Below are positions 15,007-21,332 of a stretch of 35,086 nt of DNA, in pieces. Below the pieces are notes generated by a model. That model had not been told where the DNA came from. It did no database searches and worked only from the letters and a program-made list of their open reading frames with translations. Made by a program: the position numbers and the translations under genes. Numbering within the stretch: the first letter of the stretch is position 1; every line of letters starts with the position of its first letter. This stretch comes from Rhodobacter sp. (GTDB lineage Bacteria > Pseudomonadota > Alphaproteobacteria > Rhodobacterales > Rhodobacteraceae), in assembly GCA_030066215.1 (NCBI GenBank), contig JASJCA010000062.1:1-35086 (forward strand), given 5' to 3'.

Positions 15007-16051
15007 ACGCATACGGGGCTGGCTGCGGCTGGGCCCCAAGGTCGAAACCTCACCGGCGACGCTGACGCGGGGGCGGGTCGACCATGTGGTGATCCTCGAC
15101 GGCACGATGTCGACCCTGGATGACGGCTGCGAAACCAATGCCGGGCTGCTCTACAAGCTGTTGTGCGAAGAGGTGCCGCAGGCGCGGCTGTCCTTGCGCT
15201 ATGAGGCGGGGATCCAGTGGCAAAGCTGGCGCACCTCGCGCGATGTGATCGAGGGGCGGGGGATCAACCGGCAGATCCGGCGGGTCTATGGCTTCATCGC
15301 CTCGCGCTACCGCCCCGGCGACCGGATCTACCTGTTCGGCTATTCCCGCGGGGCTTATGCGGTGCGCTCGCTGGCCGGGGTGATCGACTCCGTCGGGCTG
15401 TTGCGCCCCGAACACGCCACCGTGCGCAACATCCGCCTCGCCTACCGCTATTACCAGGACCGCCCCGACAGCCCGATGCTGGGGCTTTTCCGGCGCAAAT
15501 ACTGCCACGCGGATGTGCCGATCGAGATGGTCGGGGTCTGGGACACGGTGAAGGCGCTCGGGCTCCGGCTGCCGGTGATCTGGCGCTGGACCGAGACGCC
15601 GCACCGGTTCCACAACCACGATCTCGGGCCGCACATCCGCCACGGCTTTCACGCGCTGGCGCGCGACGAGACCCGCGAGGCTTTTGCCCCGGTGCTGTGG
15701 CAGACCCATGACGACTGGCAGGGCGTGGTCGAACAGGTCTGGTTCCGGGGCAGCCACGGCGACGTGGGCGGCCAACTCGACGGCTATCGGCCGGCGCGGG
15801 CCCTGTCGCATATCCCGCTGGTCTGGATGCTGGAGAAGGCCGAGATGTGCGGCCTGCCGCTGCCAGACGGCTGGCGCGGGCGGTTCCCTTGTGATCCGGA
15901 GGCGCCCTCGGTCGGCACGACGCGGGGCTGGGGGGCGCTGTTCATCGCCCGGCGCAAGCGCACCGTGGGGCTCGACCCGTCCGAGTCGCTGCACTCGACC
16001 GCGTTGAAGGACGCCGATATGCCCTCGCCCGACGGCGCCGAACCGGCCTGA
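14993..16051 (+). CDS. DUF2235-type alpha/beta hydrolase
   Basis: A 352-residue protein of the DUF2235 group (T6SS phospholipase Tle1-like fold, also common as a housekeeping protein of unknown role). Near the N-terminus VDHVVILDGTMST fits the family's start, and the nucleophile elbow is LFGYSRGAY with Ser118. VGVWDTVKALG and the HGDVGG loop supply candidate Asp and His residues of the triad. Translation appears to start at GTG (14993), 14 bases inside the 3' end of the CoxL-like gene, with AGCGGA just upstream, so the two are coupled. There is no signal peptide, no VgrG/PAAR neighbour and no immunity gene, so a secreted-effector role has no support here. Confidence 0.8.
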   Translation: MRLRERIRGWLRLGPKVETSPATLTRGRVDHVVILDGTMSTLDDGCETNAGLLYKLLCEEVPQARLSLRYEAGIQWQSWRTSRDVIEGRGINRQIRRVYGFIASRYRPGDRIYLFGYSRGAYAVRSLAGVIDSVGLLRPEHATVRNIRLAYRYYQDRPDSPMLGLFRRKYCHADVPIEMVGVWDTVKALGLRLPVIWRWTETPHRFHNHDLGPHIRHGFHALARDETREAFAPVLWQTHDDWQGVVEQVWFRGSHGDVGGQLDGYRPARALSHIPLVWMLEKAEMCGLPLPDGWRGRFPCDPEAPSVGTTRGWGALFIARRKRTVGLDPSESLHSTALKDADMPSPDGAEPA

Positions 16052-16094
16052 GCCGCGCCTTCATCTGGCCGGAAATTCCTCCGCCGGAGGCACC

Positions 16095-16116
16095 GCCTGT
16101 CGCCGTGGCGACAGGC
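16095..16116. terminator. Strong hairpin in a convergent gap
   Basis: GCCTGTCGCC and GGCGACAGGC form a perfect 10-base stem separated by GT. It sits 43 bases after the DUF2235 stop and beyond the terminator of the opposing thioesterase gene. There is no T-run on the plus strand after it, so it may stall or protect transcripts rather than be a classic intrinsic terminator. A smaller palindrome (CCTCCGCCGGAGG) precedes it at 16078-16090. Confidence 0.5.
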
Positions 16117-16120
16117 CACG

Positions 16121-16142
16121 AAAAAGCGCAGCCGAAGGCTGC
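16121..16142 (-). terminator. Intrinsic terminator of the thioesterase gene
   Basis: On the minus strand, GCAGCC-TTC-GGCTGC (16142 down to 16128) is followed by GC and TTTTT (16125-16121). This is a textbook Rho-independent terminator 14 bases past the stop codon of the thioesterase gene. Confidence 0.8.
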
Positions 16143-16156
16143 ACAATCGGACTGGC

Positions 16157-16642
16157 TCACCCCGGCTTCATCACGATGCAGGTGGTCGAGCCGGTGGCAT
16201 AAAGCTTGCCGTCCGCGGCGCCGCGGATCTCGCCGTTGGCGACGCCGGTGGATCGGCCGGCGTGCTGGCTGCGTCCCTCGGCCAGGATCTCGGTGCCGAG
16301 CGGGATCGGCCGGGTGATATTCACCTTGTATTCCAACGTGGTATAGACCGAGCCCTTGGGCACCAGGGTCATCACCGCGCAGGCCATGCAGCTGTCGAGC
16401 AGCGTGCCGTACCAGCCGCCGTGCACGGTGCCAATCGGGTTGCAGACCGAAAACTCCGGCGTGCCGCGGAACACCACGCGGCCGGCCTCGACGGTGTCGA
16501 GCCGATAACCCATCAGGCCCGAAATCGGCGGCGCCGAGATCGTGCCCGCGAGTATCCCGCGCATGAAGTCGAGGCCCGACATCGACAAAACGGTCTCGGC
16601 GCTTGGCAGATCGCGGTCGGTTTCGGCGATGAAATGGGTCAT
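16157..16642 (-). CDS. PaaI-family hotdog thioesterase
   Basis: A 161-residue cytoplasmic protein of the hotdog fold. The catalytic-helix region reads NPIGTVHGGWYGTLLDSCMACAV (split here: GTVHGGW at 71-77 and the acidic Asp84), the usual PaaI/DUF4442-like arrangement for hydrolysing acyl- or aryl-CoA thioesters. The strand YTTLEYKVNITRPIP and the ending YATGSTTCIVMK also fit. The start at 16642 is chosen because GGAG lies upstream, and the longer upstream frame runs into the palindromic spacer after metF. It is followed by an intrinsic terminator. It lies downstream of metF on the same strand after 106 bases that contain two AT-rich palindromes. The acyl group is unknown. Confidence 0.85.
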   Translation of the reverse strand: MTHFIAETDRDLPSAETVLSMSGLDFMRGILAGTISAPPISGLMGYRLDTVEAGRVVFRGTPEFSVCNPIGTVHGGWYGTLLDSCMACAVMTLVPKGSVYTTLEYKVNITRPIPLGTEILAEGRSQHAGRSTGVANGEIRGAADGKLYATGSTTCIVMKPG

Positions 16643-16695
16643 GGGGCGCGGGCTCCGCCATCTGCCCGGAGCGGTGGCATGGGGGCGGTGCGAGT

Positions 16696-16742
16696 CCAAG
16701 AGTTTTCGCAAAACTCTTGGCAAAATTCTTGCAAGAATTTTG
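16696..16742. repeat. Two back-to-back AT-rich palindromes downstream of metF
   Basis: CCAAGAGTTTT-CGC-AAAACTCTTGG (16696-16720) is a perfect 11-base stem with a 3-base loop. It is followed at once by CAAAATTCTTG/CAAGAATTTTG (16721-16742), a perfect 22-base palindrome. Both share the AAGA/TCTT plus AAAA/TTTT theme and stand out as A/T-rich in GC-rich DNA. They lie 7 bases past the metF stop codon. Transcript-end hairpins or a dispersed palindrome family are both possible. Confidence 0.8.
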
Positions 16743-16748
16743 GCCGCC

Positions 16749-17615
16749 TCAGGCGACGTCGCGCAGCTCGACCTCCGGGACGATGCCAAGCGCGTGGGCG
16801 ACCTCGCGGGTCAGATGCGGCTTGTTGAGGGTGTAGAAATGCAGGTCCTCGACGCCGCCGTCCAAGAGCTCGCTGCAGAGCTCGGTGCAGACCGCGATCG
16901 CCAAGAGGTCGTGGCGGTCGTCGCGCAGCGCGGTCTTGAAGGCCTCGGCCAGCCAGGCCGGCACATGCGCGCCGCAGCGGCGGGCGAATTTCTGAACGCC
17001 GGTCCAATTCTCGATCGGCAGGATGCCGGGAATGATCGGGGCGTCGACGCCGGCCGCCGCGCAGGCGTCGCGGAACCGAAAGAAGGTCTCGGCCTCGAAG
17101 AAGAACTGAGTGATCGCCGAATCCGCACCGGCGTCGATCTTGCGCTTCAGCCAGTCGACATCGGCGCCGGCATGGCCCGCCTCGGGATGCGGGTCGGGAT
17201 AGGCGCCGACGCGGATGTGGAACTTGCCGGTCTCGGCCAGCGCCGCCACCAGCTCGCAACTGTCGGCGAAGCCGTCGGGATGGGCAGTGAAGGCGCCCTG
17301 GCCCTTGGGCGGGTCGCCGCGCAGCGCCACGATCTCGGTCACGCCGTCGGCGGCGTAGCTTTCGGCGATGGCCAGCGTCTCGTCGCGGGTGGCCTCGACG
17401 CAGGTCAGGTGCGCGGCGACGTTCAGCCCGTAATGGGCGTGGATCGTGGTCACCGCGTCGTGGGTCAGATCGCGCGTGGTGCCGCCCGCGCCGTAAGTGA
17501 CCGAGACGAATTCGGGGCTCAGCGGCGCCAGCGTCTGCACCGTGTCCCACAGCCGGAACGAGGCATCGAGCGATTGCGGCGGGAAGAATTCGAACGACAG
17601 GCGGGGCGGGGTCAT
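16749..17615 (-). CDS. metF: Methylenetetrahydrofolate reductase
   Basis: A 288-residue TIM-barrel flavoprotein that reduces 5,10-methylene-THF to 5-methyl-THF, the methyl donor for methionine synthase. SFEFFPPQ near the N-terminus carries the catalytic glutamate (Glu9, equal to Glu28 of the E. coli enzyme), VTYGAGGTTRD (39-49) is the conserved flavin/substrate stretch, and ALRGDPPKG holds Asp101 (Asp120 in E. coli), which touches FAD and folate. The start at 17615 has AAAGGA upstream; a longer frame would read through the operator region. It is divergent from a LysR-type gene, with an operator-like inverted repeat between. Length fits the bacterial family. Confidence 0.95.
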   Translation of the reverse strand: MTPPRLSFEFFPPQSLDASFRLWDTVQTLAPLSPEFVSVTYGAGGTTRDLTHDAVTTIHAHYGLNVAAHLTCVEATRDETLAIAESYAADGVTEIVALRGDPPKGQGAFTAHPDGFADSCELVAALAETGKFHIRVGAYPDPHPEAGHAGADVDWLKRKIDAGADSAITQFFFEAETFFRFRDACAAAGVDAPIIPGILPIENWTGVQKFARRCGAHVPAWLAEAFKTALRDDRHDLLAIAVCTELCSELLDGGVEDLHFYTLNKPHLTREVAHALGIVPEVELRDVA

Positions 17616-17668
17616 GGCGGGGGTCCTTTCGCCGGCCCTTGTCCCATGGGCGCCCATGTGAGACAATT

Positions 17669-17692
17669 TCATAATCCTCATCACCATTATGA
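17669..17692. promoter_or_regulatory. LysR/MetR operator candidate between metF and its regulator
   Basis: TCATAAT (17669-17675) and ATTATGA (17686-17692) form a perfect inverted repeat with a 10-base centre, in the 89-base divergent gap between metF and the LysR-type gene. The size and symmetry suit a LysR-type activator dimer. The E. coli MetR site TGAA-N5-TTCA is not matched exactly, so the species' own consensus may differ. Confidence 0.65.
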
Positions 17693-17704
17693 GCGAAATC
17701 GCAA

Positions 17705-18610
17705 ATGCACCTGGAATTCCGGCACCTTCGGACCATCAAGGCGATCCACGAGGCCGGCGGGCTGGCGCGGGCGGCGGAGGGGCTGAACATCACCCAGTCG
17801 GCGCTGTCGCACCAGGTCAAGGGTCTGGAAGAGCAGGCCGGGGTCGACCTCTTCGTGCGCCGCACCAAGCCCTTGCGGCTGTCGTCGGCCGGTTTGCGGC
17901 TCTTGAAGCTGGCCGAGAAGGTGCTGCCCGAGGTCGAGGCGCTGGAGGAGGATTTCCGCAACCTGCAATCGGGCAAGTCCGGGCGGCTGCACATCGCCAT
18001 CGAATGCCACGCCTGCTTTGAATGGCTGTTCCCGGTGCTGGAACAGTTCCGCAAGGCCTGGCCGGACGTCGACGTGGACATCCGCCCGGGCCTTGCTTTC
18101 GAGGCGATGCCGGCCCTGCAGCGCGAAGACGTCGATCTGGTGGTCTCGTCGGATCCCGAGGATCTTAGCGGCGTCGATTTCACGCCGCTCTTCGACTACG
18201 AGCCGGTCTTCGTGGCCTCGGCCCAGCATCCCCTGGCGGCCAAGGATTTTATCGTAGCCGAGGACTTCCGCGGCGAGATGCTGATCACCTACCCGGTGGA
18301 ACGCGCCCGCCTCGATGTCTTCAGCCAGCTTCTGACGCCGGCGAAGGTCGAGCCGCGGGGCATCCGGCAGGTCGAGCTAACAGCGGTGATCCTGCTGCTG
18401 GTGGCCTCGAACCGGGGCGTCGCGGTGTTGCCCGACTGGGTAGTGCGCGAGGTCAAGTATCACTCGGACTACGTCACCCGGCCGCTGACCGAAACCGGGA
18501 TCACCCGGCGGCTTTATGCGGCGACAAGGGACGAGGACACCACCAAACCGTTCATGGCGCATCTTCTGCGGCTGGCGCGGACCGAGCCGGTGAAGCTGCA
18601 GCGGGCGTGA
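17705..18610 (+). CDS. LysR-family regulator, MetR-like
   Basis: A 301-residue transcription factor. The N-terminal winged helix-turn-helix spans about residues 5-62, with the recognition-helix region AAEGLNITQSALSHQVKGLE and then VDLFVRR. The C-terminal co-inducer domain starts near residue 90 (GRLHIAIECHACFEWLFPVL). The effector domain with ECHACFEWL is the kind seen in MetR, which senses homocysteine and activates methionine genes; the adjacent divergent metF supports this. The shared 89-base gap contains a symmetrical operator candidate. No good ribosome site precedes the ATG at 17705. I leave the symbol blank because the assignment rests on context plus family resemblance. Confidence 0.85.
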   Translation: MHLEFRHLRTIKAIHEAGGLARAAEGLNITQSALSHQVKGLEEQAGVDLFVRRTKPLRLSSAGLRLLKLAEKVLPEVEALEEDFRNLQSGKSGRLHIAIECHACFEWLFPVLEQFRKAWPDVDVDIRPGLAFEAMPALQREDVDLVVSSDPEDLSGVDFTPLFDYEPVFVASAQHPLAAKDFIVAEDFRGEMLITYPVERARLDVFSQLLTPAKVEPRGIRQVELTAVILLLVASNRGVAVLPDWVVREVKYHSDYVTRPLTETGITRRLYAATRDEDTTKPFMAHLLRLARTEPVKLQRA

Positions 18611-18797
18611 GGGTATGGAGTCGGGTGCGCTTGGCCCGGGTCGACCCGGCACACCGGGCTTCGGCGGCCGCGGCGATTTCGGGGCCCGCCTCGTCAAACT
18701 CACCCGTTGACAGTCGGGCCGCAGTTAGGGCCCGGGCAGGCTTGGCATTCGATGCCGGCTGACCTAAGAGACGCCGTTGGCGATACGGGGCGGGACG

Positions 18798-19586
18798 ATG
18801 CAGGGCAGTGCCAATCTCAACCTGATGATCAAGGCGGCGCGGAAGGCCGGGCGGTCGCTTTCGAAGGACTTCCGCGAGGTCGAGAACCTTCAGGTTTCGA
18901 TGAAGGGGGCGGGCGATTTTGTCAGCCGGGCCGATGTGGCCAGCGAGAAGATCATCCGCGACGAACTGATGGCCGCGCGTCCGAACTACGGCTGGCTTGC
19001 AGAGGAAAGCGAACCGGTGGCGGGAGCCGACCCGACCCGGCGCTGGATTGTCGATCCGCTCGACGGGACGACAAATTTCCTGCACGGGCTACCGCAATGG
19101 GCCGTGTCGATTGCGTTGGAGCACAAAGGCGAGATTGTCTCGGGCGTGGTTTATGACCCTCCGAACGACGAGCTCTATTTTGCCGAAAAGGGGCAGGGCG
19201 CCTGGATGAACCAGTCGCGGCTGAGGGTCTCGGCCCGCAACCGGATGATCGAGGGGTTGTTCGCCACCGGCTTGCCGTATGGCGGCAGGGCCGATCTGCC
19301 AGAGTCAATTCGGGACTTGGGGCGACTGTTGCCTGTCTGTTCGGGCGTGCGTCGGTTCGGGGCTGCGGCGCTCGATCTGGCATATGTGGCCGCCGGGCGG
19401 TTCGACGGGTTCTGGGAGCGGCGGCTGAATGCCTGGGACGTGGCCGCCGGCATACTGCTCGTGCGCGAGGCCGGCGGGCTGGTCGAACCGCTTCGACCGG
19501 GCGGCGATCTCTTGGAAGACGGCGAGTTGATCTGCGCCAACGACCGGATTTTCGAACAATTCGCCCGGATTGTCCGGGACGGTTAA
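18798..19586 (+). CDS. suhB: Inositol-1-monophosphatase family protein
   Basis: A 262-residue Mg-dependent, Li-sensitive-type phosphatase. Metal-binding motif 1 is WIVDPLDGTTNF with Asp86 and Asp89, preceded by Glu69/Glu70 in WLAEES; motif 2 is NAWDVAAG with Asp214. In E. coli the homologue SuhB hydrolyses inositol phosphates and also assists rRNA transcription antitermination, so either role may apply. The ATG at 18798 is chosen because the protein then begins MQGSANLNLMIKAARKAGRS, the form expected for roseobacters, with GGGGCGGGAC before it; an in-frame TTG 21 bases upstream is less likely. A TTGACA at 18707 in the 187-base upstream gap has no convincing -10 partner. Confidence 0.9.
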   Translation: MQGSANLNLMIKAARKAGRSLSKDFREVENLQVSMKGAGDFVSRADVASEKIIRDELMAARPNYGWLAEESEPVAGADPTRRWIVDPLDGTTNFLHGLPQWAVSIALEHKGEIVSGVVYDPPNDELYFAEKGQGAWMNQSRLRVSARNRMIEGLFATGLPYGGRADLPESIRDLGRLLPVCSGVRRFGAAALDLAYVAAGRFDGFWERRLNAWDVAAGILLVREAGGLVEPLRPGGDLLEDGELICANDRIFEQFARIVRDG

Positions 19587-19638
19587 CCACACCCGGACAA
19601 TCCGGGGCCGAGACATAATCTAGCCCGAATCGACCGCC

Positions 19639-19854
19639 ATGCCCTCGCCCATGGCTAGTATCAAATCGTATATCGCAAGGCTGGCGCGGTTCTCGAACGA
19701 CGAGACCGGCGCGGTCACCGTGGACTGGGTTGTGGTCACTGCAGGGGTCGTCGGGTTGGCGATCGCGATTGCGACCGTGCTTGGGTCCGAGAGCATCGAA
19801 CATTCCGAGCGGATGGTGACGGTCATGTCGTCTCAGGGCATCAAGAGCTACTGA
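19639..19854 (+). CDS. Flp-pilin-like small membrane peptide
   Basis: A protein of 71 residues (66 if the second ATG at 19654 is used). A charged N-terminal stretch precedes FSNDETGAVTVDWVV and a single hydrophobic helix (TAGVVGLAIAIATVLG). This matches the small Flp/type IVb pilin-like peptides of Rhodobacteraceae, where a short leader is removed and the helix packs into a fibre or stays in the membrane. The usual Glu-Tyr after the cleavage site is not obvious. No tad/cpa genes are nearby, so it may be an orphan. No ribosome site separates the two starts. It follows the phosphatase gene and its 3' end overlaps the opposing GFA gene by seven bases. Confidence 0.65.
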   Translation: MPSPMASIKSYIARLARFSNDETGAVTVDWVVVTAGVVGLAIAIATVLGSESIEHSERMVTVMSSQGIKSY

Positions 19855-20228
19855 TCGTCGGCTTTTCGGTCCGACGGATGGTTAACGCCGTCGGTCCAGG
19901 GGATCGGGTCCAGATCGCGCGGATTGACGCCTTCGAGCGCGCCGAGATTAACGCCATATTCATTCGGGTTCGACCGGCGCCGGTGGTGGGTGTAGATGCC
20001 GCAAATCCTGCAGAAATAGTGTTGGGCCGTACCGGTGCCCCATTGATAGAGCGTGAGTTTGTCGGCGCCCTTGACCACGCGCACGCCGTCGAGCGGCGCG
20101 GTGACCGTGGCGGCGCCGCGGCGGCGGCAGAACGAGCAATCGCAGCGCTGCGCGGTGTCGAGCCCGCCGCTGAGCCGCACTTCCAGCTCGACTGCGCCGC
20201 AATGGCAGGTGGCCTTGCGGGGCGTCAT
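19848..20228 (-). CDS. GFA/CENP-V family zinc protein
   Basis: A 126-residue protein of the glutathione-dependent formaldehyde-activating enzyme (Gfa) fold. Zinc ligands are laid out in the family order: CHC (Cys8, Cys10), CDCSFC (Cys29, Cys31, Cys34) and CRIC (Cys73, Cys76). Most family members have no proven role; formaldehyde-glutathione adduct formation is shown or claimed for only some. Its ATG overlaps the TGA of the upstream rhomboid gene by four bases, so the two are coupled. It is convergent with the pilin-like gene and overlaps its end by seven bases. The C-terminus (NPRDLDPIPWTDGVNHPSDR) is typical of the family. Confidence 0.85.
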   Translation of the reverse strand: MTPRKATCHCGAVELEVRLSGGLDTAQRCDCSFCRRRGAATVTAPLDGVRVVKGADKLTLYQWGTGTAQHYFCRICGIYTHHRRRSNPNEYGVNLGALEGVNPRDLDPIPWTDGVNHPSDRKADDQ

Positions 20229-20974
20229 CGCGGGCCTCGGCGGACGGTGGGAATGCGGCTGCGGGTCAGGTCGTATTTAGCTTCCGGATGGTCGGGGTGG
20301 CCGTGGGTCTTGGCCCAGAAGGCACGGCCGCCGCGGCGCAGCCAGGGCGGCACGGCCAGGCCGAAGCCGATGATGAAGCCGCCGGCATGGGCCCAATAGG
20401 CGACGCCGCCTACCGACATATCGGCACCGACCCCGCCGAAGAGCTGCAGCGCGAACCAGACACCCAGCATGATCCAGGCCGGGATCGGGAAGATCTTGAA
20501 GATGATGATGAAGATGAAGAGCACGTCGACCCGGGCGCGCGGGTAAAACAGAAGGTAGCCGCCCATGACGCCGGCGATGGCGCCCGAGGCGCCAACGGTC
20601 GGCACCAGAGACCAGGGCGCGGCAAGCACATGGATCAGCCCGGCGCCGACGCCGCTGGCGAGGTAGAACAGCAGGAACCCGAGATGGCCGAAGTCCTCCT
20701 CGAGATTGTCGCCGAAGATCCATAGGAACAGCATGTTGCCGGCCAGGTGCAGGATGCCGCCATGTAGGAACATCGAGGTCAATAGCGTGTGGACGTTGCG
20801 GCCATCTGCGGCGTCGGCGGGGATCAGTGCCCAGTCGAAGAACAACGCCTGCAGCGCGCGCTCGTCCGAAAAGAGCGGCCAGTAGGCGAGGAAGACCAGA
20901 ATGTTGACCGCGATCAGCGCATAGGTGATGAAGGGCGTCTTTTCCGATGGGTTGTGGTCGCGGATCGGGAACAT
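20225..20974 (-). CDS. Rhomboid-family intramembrane serine protease
   Basis: A 249-residue polytopic inner-membrane protein with about six or seven helices. It begins MFPIRDHNPSEKTPF, the usual opening of this alphaproteobacterial group. Catalytic features are HLAGN (Asn80, oxyanion side), GASGAIAG with Ser130 and YWAHAGGF with His196, so the Ser-His dyad is complete. It would cleave single-pass membrane proteins within the bilayer. A GTG start 42 bases upstream is possible but adds a stretch not typical of the family. The gene is coupled to the GFA gene by a 4-base overlap. The natural substrate is unknown. The 358-base gap upstream holds repeat copy D and no gene I can support. Confidence 0.92.
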   Translation of the reverse strand: MFPIRDHNPSEKTPFITYALIAVNILVFLAYWPLFSDERALQALFFDWALIPADAADGRNVHTLLTSMFLHGGILHLAGNMLFLWIFGDNLEEDFGHLGFLLFYLASGVGAGLIHVLAAPWSLVPTVGASGAIAGVMGGYLLFYPRARVDVLFIFIIIFKIFPIPAWIMLGVWFALQLFGGVGADMSVGGVAYWAHAGGFIIGFGLAVPPWLRRGGRAFWAKTHGHPDHPEAKYDLTRSRIPTVRRGPR

Positions 20975-21124
20975 CGGGCGGTCGGTCTGGCTTCGGCTGC
21001 CCCCTTTGAACAGCACCCGCGCGCCGGCGCCAAGGGTTTTCGGGCCGGGTCGGACGGGAAGCGGGGTTTCGGGTCGGTGGAGACGCCGCAGGATGGTCGG
21101 GCTTGGACTGGGCCTAGAGGCTCT

Positions 21125-21300
21125 GGCGCAGGCGCGGAGTCAAGGCCGCAGGCCGCCGCGCCATCGCCGACCCGCCCGGGTGGGGCGGCGATGTGTTCAA
21201 GCTTCGCGCACCGCTTCATGCCCTACGGACTCGTCAGCCATAAACCGCACCCGGTCAGACGTCCGTTCGCCACCCCGCGGGTCGGCGATGGCGCGGCTCA
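21125..21300 (-). repeat. Structured intergenic repeat, copy D
   Basis: Copy D, minus strand, the most diverged of the four. On its strand: GAGCCGCGCCATCGCCGACC, the block end GGGGTGGCGA, GGTTTATGG, the exact GTCCGTAGG (21222-21230 on plus as CCTACGGAC), a right block ATCGCCGCCCC ... GGCGATGGCGC, and the CTTGACTCCGCGCC end. In both outer blocks the GTGCCC/GGGCAC of copy C is changed to GCGCC/GGCGC, so the two arms have changed together and still pair. It lies between two minus-strand genes: downstream of the acyl-CoA dehydrogenase gene and upstream of the rhomboid gene. Confidence 0.82.
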
Positions 21301-21332
21301 CACCTTTTCCGCAAGGCACTCCCCAGCCGCCG

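Noticed and set aside
14993..16051. DUF2235 protein as a type VI secretion effector
   Set aside because: No VgrG, PAAR, adaptor or immunity gene is adjacent; the family also has many non-secreted members.
18707..18712. TTGACA as a -35 box for the inositol monophosphatase gene
   Set aside because: No acceptable -10 box lies 16-18 bases downstream.
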